Source: JBBFMJ01 sp037441225 (GTDB lineage Bacteria > Acidobacteriota > Thermoanaerobaculia > UBA2201). From it: a DNA stretch of 64,000 nt. A program made the position numbers and the translations under genes. The stretch covers positions 1 through 64,000 of the forward strand of contig JBBISU010000016.1 of the NCBI GenBank assembly GCA_037441225.1. Direction: 5' to 3'. Shown here piece after piece: positions 9,142 through 16,733 of this stretch. The first letter of the stretch is position 1, and each line of letters opens with the position of its first letter. Below the pieces are notes generated by a model. It did no database searches and had not been told where the DNA came from. It worked only from the letters and a program-made list of their open reading frames with translations.

Positions 9142-9920
9142 CTCTTTTCCTTTTTTGCTTCTTCCAAAAAAGCTTCTACTGTCTTATTTGCTCTTTCAAT
9201 ATAATATTTTTCCATAATACTTTTAACTTCTGGAAACTTTGAAATTATTTCATCCATTGCACTTTCTTCAAATTCCAAAACCTCTGTATCTTCCAAAGCA
9301 ATAATTGTTGCTGTCCTTGGTTTTTTTGTAATATATGCAACTTCACCTAAAAAATCCCTTTCTTTTAATTCAGCTAACTTTACTTCTTTTCCAAAAAGAT
9401 TTTTTGCCCTTACCTCAACTCTTCCACTGATAATACAAAGAATAGAAGAACCCTTTTCTCCTTCCTGCCAAATCACATCGCCTTTTTTAAAATTTTTCAC
9501 CTTTGCAAGAGATATTGCTGTTTCTAATTCCTCTTGTCCAAAATCAGCAAAGAGATATGGAATTGCCTTTTCTTTCCAAAAGGGTTCTCTCTTTGCTTCT
9601 TCTGCTTTTTTTAATATGATCTTTGATGTGTTTTTTGCTTTGGAGGGATCTAATTTTTCAATTTTCTTTTGGATTGCCATTGCCTTTGCCAAAAATCCAT
9701 CTTCCATAAAGATACTTGCAACTTTTTCAAATATTTCACAAGCTTTATCAACTTTATTTAATTTTTCATAGCATTCTGCTCTTTTTATTAAAAGAAATGC
9801 ATCATTTGGTTTTTTTTCAATTTCCTTTTCCAATACTTGGAGGGCTTCTTCAAAGAAGCCCTTTTGCATTAAAACTACATAATCTTCTTCTTTTCTTCCA
9901 AAAAGTTTCTTAAAAATCAT
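9138..9920 (-). CDS. TPR and cyclic-nucleotide-binding (Crp-like) domain protein
   Basis: A 260-residue protein without a DNA-binding domain. Residues about 10-110 form TPR-like helix pairs. Residues about 125-245 form a cNMP-binding fold with FKKGDVIWQEGEKG, SGRVEVRA, and a phosphate-cassette-like segment FLGEVAYITKKPRTATI. The Arg-Thr-Ala tail of the cassette suggests nucleotide or similar ligand binding. It is first in a translation-related operon (def, cysS) and overlaps def by 4 bases. The role is unknown; a signal-dependent scaffold is plausible. Confidence 0.8.
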   Translation of the reverse strand: MIFKKLFGRKEEDYVVLMQKGFFEEALQVLEKEIEKKPNDAFLLIKRAECYEKLNKVDKACEIFEKVASIFMEDGFLAKAMAIQKKIEKLDPSKAKNTSKIILKKAEEAKREPFWKEKAIPYLFADFGQEELETAISLAKVKNFKKGDVIWQEGEKGSSILCIISGRVEVRAKNLFGKEVKLAELKERDFLGEVAYITKKPRTATIIALEDTEVLEFEESAMDEIISKFPEVKSIMEKYYIERANKTVEAFLEEAKKEKR

Positions 9921-9934
9921 AACAAAAAATTATA
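9918..9934 (-). promoter_or_regulatory. Promoter of TPR-cNMP/def/cysS unit, near-leaderless
   Basis: TATAAT (9934-9929) lies 8 nt upstream of the ATG at 9920, with only A/T and no Shine-Dalgarno sequence between. Confidence 0.5.
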
Positions 9935-9953
9935 ATAATTTTTTAAAAAAAAA

Positions 9954-10199
9954 TCAAGTTTTTGCAATTTCTTTATTAAAAGCAATTAGTGTAATGTTTA
10001 ATTTTTCTTCTAAATCATCACAAATTGGCCCATTTTTTTGGATAAGTTCTTTAAAGGCTTCTGGAGTATAATACTTTTTAAAACTTTCATTTAATTTTGA
10101 AAAGGCATCTCTTAATTCTTGTGAGCCCTTTCCTTCCTCAGAAAGGTATTCCTTTAATCTTTTAAATTGAGCTAAAAAATTACTTGCAAGGACTGTCAT
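9954..10199 (-). CDS. Small hypothetical protein, 81 residues
   Basis: Not recognised. It is predicted to be wholly helical and acidic/basic, with no membrane segment or Cys pair (one Cys near residue 60). It lies alone between the TPR-cNMP gene (33-nt gap) and the divergent TolC-like gene. TAAAAT- and TATAAT-like runs lie directly before the ATG. Codon use matches its neighbours, which supports a real gene, but no homology can be stated. Confidence 0.6.
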   Translation of the reverse strand: MTVLASNFLAQFKRLKEYLSEEGKGSQELRDAFSKLNESFKKYYTPEAFKELIQKNGPICDDLEEKLNITLIAFNKEIAKT

Positions 10200-10262
10200 A
10201 TTATATAATTTTATAAAATTTTTTAGAAAATGTAAAGGATAAACTTTTTTAAAATAAAATCG

Positions 10263-10278
10263 TATTAAATTTGTTATG
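10263..10278 (+). promoter_or_regulatory. TolC-like gene promoter, leaderless type
   Basis: TATTAA at 10263-10268 lies 7 nt before the ATG at 10276, with no Shine-Dalgarno sequence. Confidence 0.4.
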
Positions 10279-11844
10279 AAAAAAATAAATTTTTTGTTTT
10301 TAATACTTTGTTTTAATGGATTATTGTTTTCAAAGGATTTGACATTGGAAGAAGCAATTAAAATTGCCCTTGAAAATAACTTACAAATTAAGATTGAAAA
10401 TAAAAATTTGGAATCCTTTGAAAATAATATTAGAGCTTCAAAGGGGATTTTTGATCCAATCCTAAACTTTGATTTTCAAGAATCTTCAAGCAAATCTCCT
10501 ACTGCCTGGCAACTGCAAGGGGCTGATGTATCCAAAATAAAAAGGAGGAGTTTTGATTTTCAATTATCTCAATATCTACCAACTGGAGGGAGCTTTTCAG
10601 TTGAATGGTTAAATTCAAGAACAGAGACAAATTCATTATTTTATTTTATAAATCCAAGCTATAATTCTGGTTTTACCCTCACTTTAAGCCAGCCACTTTT
10701 AAAAAATTTTGGAATAAAAATGGCAAGGAAAAATGAGATTAAAGCAATTTATAATTTTAATTCAAATCTTTCAAGTTTTATAAATAAATTGGAAACAAAG
10801 GTAAAAGAAGTGGAAGAGGCATATTGGGATCTTTATTATTTTTATAATGATTTAAAGGTGAAGGAAGAAGCACTTCGTTTAGCAAAGGAATTTTTGTCAA
10901 TAACTCAAAGGAGAATAGATGTAGGACTTGAAGCACCTTTAAATATATATTCAGCACAAGTTGGAGTAGCCACAAGGGAAGAGGCAATAATTCAATCAAA
11001 AAGTTTATATGAACTAGCACAAGACAGATTAAGGCAACTTTTACACTTGGAAAAAGATCAATGGGATGATTTTATAAATATTGTAGATGAGCCAGTTGTA
11101 GAAGAAATTGATTTAAAAGAAGATGTATTTGATGTTGCTTTGTCTAAAAGAAGGGAAATGATTTCTTTAAAATGGCAAAAAGAACTGGCTGAATTTTCAT
11201 TAAAAGAAGCAAAAAATAATCTTCTTCCTGATTTAAATTTTGTCTTATCCTATGGTTATTCTGGTTTAGGTGGAACTTATGTTATGAGAGACGATCAGGG
11301 AAATATAATTGAAGTTATCCCTGGAGGATGGTCAGATGCCTTAGATCAAATTAAAGGGTTTGATTATCCTTCCTGGTCTTTGGGTTTTAGTTTTAAATAT
11401 CCAATTGGCAATAGAGCACTTAAAGAAAATTTAAAAAACACAGAACTTTCTCTTGAAACAATAAAATTGGAAGAAGAGCAATTGAAAGAAGTAATTTTTG
11501 CTGAAGTTAGGGAAGCAATCAGAAATTTAAATTCTGCTAAGAAGTCCTTGGAAGCAGCAAAAATCTCTAAGGTTTTAGCTGAAAAAAATTTAGAAGCAGA
11601 AAAGAAAAGGTATGAAAATGGGCTTTCAACAAATTATCAACTCCTTTTAGTTCAAAAGGATTTGTCAGAAGCCCAATCAAGGGAAATTTATGCAAAAATT
11701 GCATACAAAAAAGCACAAATAAATTATTACTATAAACTTGGGATTTTACTTGAAAAAAATAATATTTCAATAAAAATAACAGATGAATATGAAATTAAAG
11801 AAAGTAAATTGCCTAAATATTTTAGTTTTGGAATAATTAAATAA
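10276..11844 (+). CDS. TolC-family outer membrane efflux protein
   Basis: A 522-residue protein with a signal peptide (about residues 1-19). Mature LTLEEAIKIALENN is the typical opening of outer membrane factor repeats. Two helical repeat units follow: one around 165-250 with DLYYFYNDLKVKEEALRLA, the other around 395-490 with EVREAIRNLNSAKKSLEAA. This is the expected two-fold repeat of a trimeric outer membrane channel tunnel. A membrane fusion protein and pump would be needed, but none is adjacent; the next 480 bases are a repeat island. Substrate is unknown. Confidence 0.88.
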   Translation: MKKINFLFLILCFNGLLFSKDLTLEEAIKIALENNLQIKIENKNLESFENNIRASKGIFDPILNFDFQESSSKSPTAWQLQGADVSKIKRRSFDFQLSQYLPTGGSFSVEWLNSRTETNSLFYFINPSYNSGFTLTLSQPLLKNFGIKMARKNEIKAIYNFNSNLSSFINKLETKVKEVEEAYWDLYYFYNDLKVKEEALRLAKEFLSITQRRIDVGLEAPLNIYSAQVGVATREEAIIQSKSLYELAQDRLRQLLHLEKDQWDDFINIVDEPVVEEIDLKEDVFDVALSKRREMISLKWQKELAEFSLKEAKNNLLPDLNFVLSYGYSGLGGTYVMRDDQGNIIEVIPGGWSDALDQIKGFDYPSWSLGFSFKYPIGNRALKENLKNTELSLETIKLEEEQLKEVIFAEVREAIRNLNSAKKSLEAAKISKVLAEKNLEAEKKRYENGLSTNYQLLLVQKDLSEAQSREIYAKIAYKKAQINYYYKLGILLEKNNISIKITDEYEIKESKLPKYFSFGIIK

Positions 11845-12326
11845 AATTCAATTAAGCCAAAAATTCCTTAGAAAATGAGCCATACTAAAATAGAGCAGTA
11901 GCGTAGCAGAGCAGCAGTCCGTTGTCCGTGTCCGTGTTTCATTTGAATTATTGTTGCAATTTGTAGGGGCGGGGCTTGTCCCCGCCCGAAATAAAGCAGT
12001 GGGGGCAATTCACGAATTGCCCTTATCTTTTTCAAAAAGGGACAACGGAGACGGTTAACGGAAAACGGAGGAGGTGTAAGGGGCGAGCTTGCTCGTCCCG
12101 CAATTTTATTCCAAAAATATCCACTTTTCGGGCTAAATAAATTCAGCTGATATAGATCAAAAAAATATTTCTATATGGACTGAGCAATGCTATCTCATAG
12201 AAAAAAATAAAAATAAATCTTATTTTATCTTGAAGATATATTGGCGACAACAAGCATCGCCCTGCTAAAAAAATAAGGGTTGTACTTGCTCGAATCGATT
12301 TTTTCCTTTCAATTGAATTTTTGGAG
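11845..12326. repeat. REP-like palindrome island between convergent genes
   Basis: GC-richer than the surroundings and without a gene. Elements seen: a GTAG-headed palindrome at 11963-11987 (8-bp stem GGGCGGGG, loop CTTGT); a perfect 9-bp stem GGGCAATTC/GAATTGCCC at 12003-12022; GGGGCGAGC-TT-GCTCGTCCC at 12080-12099; GGCTAAATAAATTCAGC near 12131; and GGCGA/TCGCC at 12243-12261. TAAAATAGAGCAGTAG at 11886-11901 recurs exactly, inverted, at 48230-48245. Runs of CCGT/ACGG near 11919-11941 and 12049-12070 also recur in other islands. Confidence 0.75.
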
Positions 12327-13346
12327 TTAAGGAATAAGAACTATCTTTAATACATTGCCACCTTTTGCCAGAAGCTTAAAGGCCTTTTCTGCTTCTTTTA
12401 ATTTGAATTTATGAGTTATTAAATTTTCAAAGGGATAAAACTTAGAAGATATAATTCTTAAAGAATCCCTTGTATCATAAGGGTTGCAGGAATAAGAGCA
12501 GGTAATTGTTTGATCCTTAAAATACAAATCCTTTGGGCTAATCTTTATTTTAACTTCTGGTTCTGATGGCGTATAAAGGATCAATATACCACCTTCACTT
12601 AAAATATCAATTCCAAAATTTATTGCTTCAATTGAATGTGGTCCCACTAAAACAATATCAGGAAGTCCTTTAAAGTATTCTTTTATTTTTTCTTTTAAAT
12701 TTTTATCTTTTGCTAAAAAAGCTTCGCAAATATTTAATTTTTTTGCGATTTTTACTCTTTTTGGATCCAAATCAATTCCTAATAAATTCTTTACACCAAA
12801 AACTTTAAAAGCAAGGCAGTTTAAAATTCCATTTAAACCAAGTCCTATTTGTAAAAATTTTTTTCCTGGTTGTGCCTTCCCTTTTTTTGCTGCCCTTATT
12901 GAACAAGCAAAGGGCTCAATAAATATTGCTTCTTCATTTTTTAAATTTTTTGGAATTTTTAATGTATCATTTAAAAGGGATGGTTCCTCAATTCTTACAA
13001 ATTCAGACATCCCACCGGGATAAATTGAATTTTTTTTCCAGGTTTCACATAAAGTATATCTTTTCTTTAAGCAATTCTCACAAAAACCACAAGGGGAGTG
13101 GTGGTGGTAAAAAATCCTTTCTCCGACTTTAAATTTTTTTATATTTTTGTCAATTTTTACAATTTCCCCTACAACCTCATGGCCTAATACAGTTGGGGCT
13201 TTTTGTTTTACATACCATTTTAAAATATCAGTTGTGCATACACCAAACAATAAAAGGCGTGCAATAGCTGTATTTTTCTTTAATTCTGGCACTTGCCATT
13301 CTTCAATTTCAAACTTTAAATAATCTACTGCTTTTAATACTTTCAT
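12327..13346 (-). CDS. Zinc-dependent medium-chain alcohol/polyol dehydrogenase
   Basis: MDR-superfamily dehydrogenase, 339 residues, cytoplasmic. Catalytic zinc ligands fit Cys37 (FGVCTTDI) and the GHE motif near 55. The structural zinc loop is complete: PCGFCENC then Cys at RYTLCETW. The Rossmann segment IGLGLNG is near 168. Sorbitol or threonine dehydrogenase-like enzymes share this layout; the substrate cannot be decided. It faces DedA across a 38-nt divergent gap and probably starts from a TAAAAT-type box within it. Confidence 0.85.
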   Translation of the reverse strand: MKVLKAVDYLKFEIEEWQVPELKKNTAIARLLLFGVCTTDILKWYVKQKAPTVLGHEVVGEIVKIDKNIKKFKVGERIFYHHHSPCGFCENCLKKRYTLCETWKKNSIYPGGMSEFVRIEEPSLLNDTLKIPKNLKNEEAIFIEPFACSIRAAKKGKAQPGKKFLQIGLGLNGILNCLAFKVFGVKNLLGIDLDPKRVKIAKKLNICEAFLAKDKNLKEKIKEYFKGLPDIVLVGPHSIEAINFGIDILSEGGILILYTPSEPEVKIKISPKDLYFKDQTITCSYSCNPYDTRDSLRIISSKFYPFENLITHKFKLKEAEKAFKLLAKGGNVLKIVLIP

Positions 13347-13372
13347 TAGAAATTTATTTTATCAAAGTATGA

Positions 13373-13387
13373 TATAATTTCAAAATG
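13373..13387 (+). promoter_or_regulatory. DedA promoter, leaderless type
   Basis: TATAAT at 13373-13378 is exactly 6 nt before the ATG at 13385. The 38-nt divergent gap leaves no room for a longer leader. Confidence 0.6.
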
Positions 13388-14011
13388 ATTGACTTTATTC
13401 AAGATATTTTTAGAACCCTTTATAATGTAGAAGCAGTTATTGCTTGGGGAGGGTTATTTATTGTTTGTACCTTTGTTTATATTGAAACAGGGCTTTTTTT
13501 TGGATTTTTTCTTCCTGGTGATTCTCTACTTGTAACAGCTGGTATTTTTGCTTCTCAAGGAAAATTAAATTTAACTCTTTTATTAATTCTTGGAACAATT
13601 TGTGCTTTTGCAGGAGACCAGACAAATTATTTAATTGGGAAAAAAGCAGGCCAAGCTTTATATAAAAGAAAAGACACTTTATTTTTTAAAAAAAAGCATC
13701 TGATAAAGGCACATAATTTTTATGAAAAATATGGGCCCATTACAATTGTCCTTGCAAGGTTTGTTCCAGTTGTTAGAACCTTTGCACCTGCTGTGGCTGG
13801 TGCAGCTGAAATGGAATATAAAAAGTTTGTAATTTATAACTTTTTTGGTGGACTTTTGTGGATTCTTTCTATGTCCCTTATAGGATTTTTTTTAGGGCAA
13901 ATAATTCCAAATGTCTCAACCCATATACATCTAATTATTGCAATTGTAATCTTTGTCTCCCTTCTTCCAGCAATTATAGAATTTTTAAAGGAAAAATATT
14001 TTATAAAATAA
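13385..14011 (+). CDS. DedA-family (SNARE-associated/VTT) membrane protein
   Basis: A 208-residue multi-pass inner membrane protein. The family signatures are present: ETGLFFGFFLPGDSLL near residues 33-48, and FYEKYGPITIVLARFVPVVRT near 115-135 followed by FAPAVAGAAEM. DedA/VTT proteins act in undecaprenyl-phosphate or phospholipid flipping and membrane homeostasis. It is single, divergent from the dehydrogenase, with 171 AT-rich and featureless bases after it. Confidence 0.93.
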   Translation: MIDFIQDIFRTLYNVEAVIAWGGLFIVCTFVYIETGLFFGFFLPGDSLLVTAGIFASQGKLNLTLLLILGTICAFAGDQTNYLIGKKAGQALYKRKDTLFFKKKHLIKAHNFYEKYGPITIVLARFVPVVRTFAPAVAGAAEMEYKKFVIYNFFGGLLWILSMSLIGFFLGQIIPNVSTHIHLIIAIVIFVSLLPAIIEFLKEKYFIK

Positions 14012-14182
14012 TAATTTAAAATTTTATTTAGGATATTTCCTCTCTTGAAAAGAATAAAATTTCATAAAATAAAGTTTTGTACCATTAAATAGAAAATAAA
14101 AATTGGATTTTTAAAGCACTTTTTTAGATACTAATTCTAATATATATTAAAAATGAAAATTAAATTATTAATTGTCACTTTT

Positions 14183-16129
14183 TTAATCCAAAGGTTTTAA
14201 ATAATATTTTTCATTTTCCTTAACTTTTTTTTCATAAAAATCGTTTAAAATTTTTTGAAAGATATATTTTTCTATATTTCTAATTATATGCCTTGCACCA
14301 AAGGCAGGCTCGCAGTCCTTTTTTATTAACCAGTCAATATATTCTTCATCCCAAATTATATCAATTTCAAATCTTGATAGGAATTTTTGTTTTGCTAATT
14401 CTAATTGACATTTTGCAATACTTTTTAGGTCATCTGTCTTTAATGGATTGTAAAGAATTATTTCATCAATTCTATTTAAAAATTCAATTGGCATATATCC
14501 CATTAATGTATCTCTTATTTTATCTTCCGATTTTTTTTGTTTACCTTCAATAAAGCCAACTTGTTTTTTCCATTCTGTTTCCCATAATAAATGCCCAAGA
14601 TTTGAAGTTAAAAAGAAAATTGAATTTGAAAAACTAATCTTGATTCCCTGTGAATCAGTTAGAATTCCTTCATCAAAGACCTGTAAAAAAAGGTTTAAAA
14701 CTTGCGGATGGGCTTTTTCAATTTCGTCAAGAAGTATTACCCTATCACTTGTTCCAGATAAATATTTCACTAAAACAGAACCTTCATCATAGCCAACATA
14801 ACCAGGAGGAGACCCAATAAACTTGCTAATTGAATTTGACTCCATAAATTCGCTCATATCAAATTTTAAAATTGGAACATTTGTGCCATTTAACCACTCT
14901 GATACAACCCTTGCTGTCTCTGTCTTTCCAACTCCAGAAGGTCCTAATAAAAGGAATACTCCATCTGGCCTTAAAGGGTATGAATCCATCTTTGCCCTTG
15001 TAATTTTTAATCTGTTTATTATCTTTTTAATTGCTTCATCCTGTCCAAAAATTTTGCTTTTTAAAAATTTTTCAAGTTTGTTTACTTCTGGTTTGTACAC
15101 TTTTTCAACATAAATAGAAAAATGCTCTTCTGCTTGTGTCTCGACCCACTTTTTTTCATTTGGATTAAAATTTTGTGCTGTTTCCCATAAATAAGAAACA
15201 TTGCAACCAGGGGACGACAAATTTGAAAAATATTTGGGACCCTCTTCAATGCTTTTTTGCATCAAGGGAAAAAAATAATTTTCTCCAAAAAAATCATTTA
15301 AAAATTTAATATGGTTCAAAACTATATTTTTTAAACTTTCTTCAGAAGGAACCTTCAAGTAGAAAAAATCTATATTCTTATTCCATAAGGGATTTATTCT
15401 CAAGCGATTGTTTGCAAATTCAGGGACAGTTGTACCTATAAAGGTGAAATTTTTAAAGTGAAAAAATGATTCTAAGAAAGAAATCAAATCCTTTCCAATA
15501 TCATAAGTGCAAGTGCCATTTAAATTTTCAAGATCTTCTATTATTAAAGGAATTCTTTTTTTAATTGCTTCTTCTATCTGCTTTTGGAACTCTTTCAAAG
15601 CATTATCTTTTAAAGTGAAGAGAGAAATAAAATACTCTGATCTTAAAGAAATATAATCGCCTGATATTGTTTTTTTTAAATGATGGATAAAATGGGACTT
15701 TCCTATGCCAGGCCTTCCAACTAATAAAATACCATTATAAACAGTTGAATTTAAAGAAGAAAAAATTCTATCAACTTCAAAGATTGGCACCCAATCAATA
15801 CCCCATTCCCAAGGGTTTGAGAGAGGAAGAGCATATCTGTAAAGTTGATTTATAAATTCCTCTTCGCTCTTTGGTTTTGGTTCTTTGCTTAAGACATTTA
15901 AGATAGTAAAGTGGGTTTTTGGAATTTCAGAAGAAGGTGGGAGTATTGCCAAATTATTTTTTAATATTTCAAGCAGCTTTATTTGAACAGCATTTTTTGG
16001 CGGCTTACTGTCAAAATTCAGGAATAGATAGTGCCAGGGAGTTAGAATACCATGTCCTTCCTTTTTTGCATATTCAAAGCCCTTTTCTAAAAATTTTTTA
16101 AGTGGAGAGCTTTTGTCACCTATCCACAA
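14183..16129 (-). CDS. Divergent ClpA/ClpB-like ATPase with two AAA+ domains
   Basis: About 648 residues from a TTG at 16129, which has GGAGG (16142-16138) 8 nt upstream; a TTG at 16144 is the alternative. A short degenerate Clp N-like region comes first. AAA-1 has Walker A GRPGIGKS near 138-145, but its Walker B reads LIIEDLE instead of hhhhDE, and the usual GxKYRGEFE pore-loop segment is replaced by FTLKDNALKEFQ. AAA-2 is canonical: GPSGVGKT near 396-403, GSPPGYVGYDEG pore loop, LLDEIEKAH, and a D2-small domain. No ClpB middle coiled coil or obvious ClpP-docking IGF/L loop is seen. Its start overlaps the end of the YbjN-like gene, so they are coupled; the join crosses the scaffold gap region. 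Likely an unfoldase with a specialised substrate. ClpV-like use is not supported, as no T6SS genes are present. Confidence 0.82.
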   Translation of the reverse strand: MWIGDKSSPLKKFLEKGFEYAKKEGHGILTPWHYLFLNFDSKPPKNAVQIKLLEILKNNLAILPPSSEIPKTHFTILNVLSKEPKPKSEEEFINQLYRYALPLSNPWEWGIDWVPIFEVDRIFSSLNSTVYNGILLVGRPGIGKSHFIHHLKKTISGDYISLRSEYFISLFTLKDNALKEFQKQIEEAIKKRIPLIIEDLENLNGTCTYDIGKDLISFLESFFHFKNFTFIGTTVPEFANNRLRINPLWNKNIDFFYLKVPSEESLKNIVLNHIKFLNDFFGENYFFPLMQKSIEEGPKYFSNLSSPGCNVSYLWETAQNFNPNEKKWVETQAEEHFSIYVEKVYKPEVNKLEKFLKSKIFGQDEAIKKIINRLKITRAKMDSYPLRPDGVFLLLGPSGVGKTETARVVSEWLNGTNVPILKFDMSEFMESNSISKFIGSPPGYVGYDEGSVLVKYLSGTSDRVILLDEIEKAHPQVLNLFLQVFDEGILTDSQGIKISFSNSIFFLTSNLGHLLWETEWKKQVGFIEGKQKKSEDKIRDTLMGYMPIEFLNRIDEIILYNPLKTDDLKSIAKCQLELAKQKFLSRFEIDIIWDEEYIDWLIKKDCEPAFGARHIIRNIEKYIFQKILNDFYEKKVKENEKYYLKPLD

Positions 16130-16685
16130 ATCTTTTTCCTCCAAACTTTGATTTCAATTCATCATCAATTTTGTCNNNNNNNNNNNNNNNNNNNNNNNNN
16201 NNNNNNNNNNNNNNNNNNNNNNNNNNNNNNNNNNNNNNNNNNNNNNNNNNNNNNNNNNNNNNNNNNNNNNNNNNNAATCTTTTTCCTCCAAACTTTGATT
16301 TCAATTCATCATCAATTTTGTCTGCCACAAATGCTAAGGATAAAACCACTGAATCCAACTCATCTTTGTCTAGGTAATCGCCTAATAGAAAATGCTCAAA
16401 AACAACTACCTTATCCTTCGGATAATAATTTAATTTTCCATAATAATAATTCCTGTTAATTTCTCCCATAGCAACATAAAGGGCTGCTGTTTCTTCCACA
16501 TCTCTTAAAATCAATGCTTGTACCTGAACAAGGACAGAACTTTCTGTCCAGTCAAAGGCCGAAATTATAATTGCTGTGCTTTGATATCTAATTCTAAAAA
16601 AAGCAGGTCCTTTTTCATAAGTGCCATAGAGTTCTGTTAAATAATTCTCAATTTTTTGTTTTAGCAAGTCTAATTTTTCTGACAT
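16116..16685 (-). CDS. YbjN-domain protein (reading frame interrupted by an assembly gap)
   Basis: A YbjN-like protein of about 140 residues once the artefact is removed. The 100 N at 16176-16275 and the 47-bp exact duplicate flanking them total 147 bases, a multiple of 3, which is why the frame appears to continue. It has the alternating amphipathic layout of the YbjN/CesT-like sensory-chaperone fold, no signal peptide and no Cys. It closely resembles the C-terminal domain of the next gene upstream (same IRY-STAII, NR-YGKLNY-PK, FEHFLLG-YL and SKFGGKRFVD segments). It has its own SD (AAAAGGAGA, 16699-16691). Probably cytoplasmic; the partner may be the coupled Clp ATPase. Confidence 0.75.
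   Translation of the reverse strand: MSEKLDLLKQKIENYLTELYGTYEKGPAFFRIRYQSTAIIISAFDWTESSVLVQVQALILRDVEETAALYVAMGEINRNYYYGKLNYYPKDKVVVFEHFLLGDYLDKDELDSVVLSLAFVADKIDDELKSKFGGKRXXXXXXXXXXXXXXXXXXXXXXXXXXXXXXXXXXDKIDDELKSKFGGKRFVDR
16176..16275. other. Scaffold gap (100 N) with 47-bp duplicated flanks
   Basis: Bases 16129-16175 and 16276-16322 are identical, so the contigs probably overlap and no sequence is missing. The same sequence, within a 63-bp identical run, occurs again at 16739-16801 in the neighbouring gene. That repeat is the likely reason assembly broke here. Confidence 0.85.
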
Positions 16686-16711
16686 AAAAATCTCCTTTTT
16701 CTATTATTATA
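16683..16711 (-). promoter_or_regulatory. Promoter -10 and SD before the YbjN-like gene
   Basis: TATAAT at 16711-16706, then AAAAGGAGA at 16699-16691 ahead of the ATG at 16685. This gives the YbjN/Clp pair its own leadered promoter within the 48-nt gap after the sulfatase gene. Confidence 0.5.
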
Positions 16712-16733
16712 ACATTTTTTAATGAAACTGAAA

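Noticed and set aside
11845..12326. CRISPR array or insertion sequence in the repeat island
   Set aside because: Repeats are unequal palindromes at irregular spacing, with no constant repeat-spacer units, no transposase and no target-site duplication.
12926..13132. Plus-strand frame with a GGGKKS-like loop inside the dehydrogenase gene
   Set aside because: It is a shadow of the zinc-loop region read on the other strand; the dehydrogenase motifs are conclusive.
14183..16129. Type VI secretion ClpV
   Set aside because: No tss genes are near, and the N-terminal region does not look like the ClpV sheath-binding part.
16102..16459. Plus-strand frames crossing the N gap at 16176-16275
   Set aside because: They are antisense to the YbjN-like and Clp genes, consist largely of unknown bases, and have no start signals.
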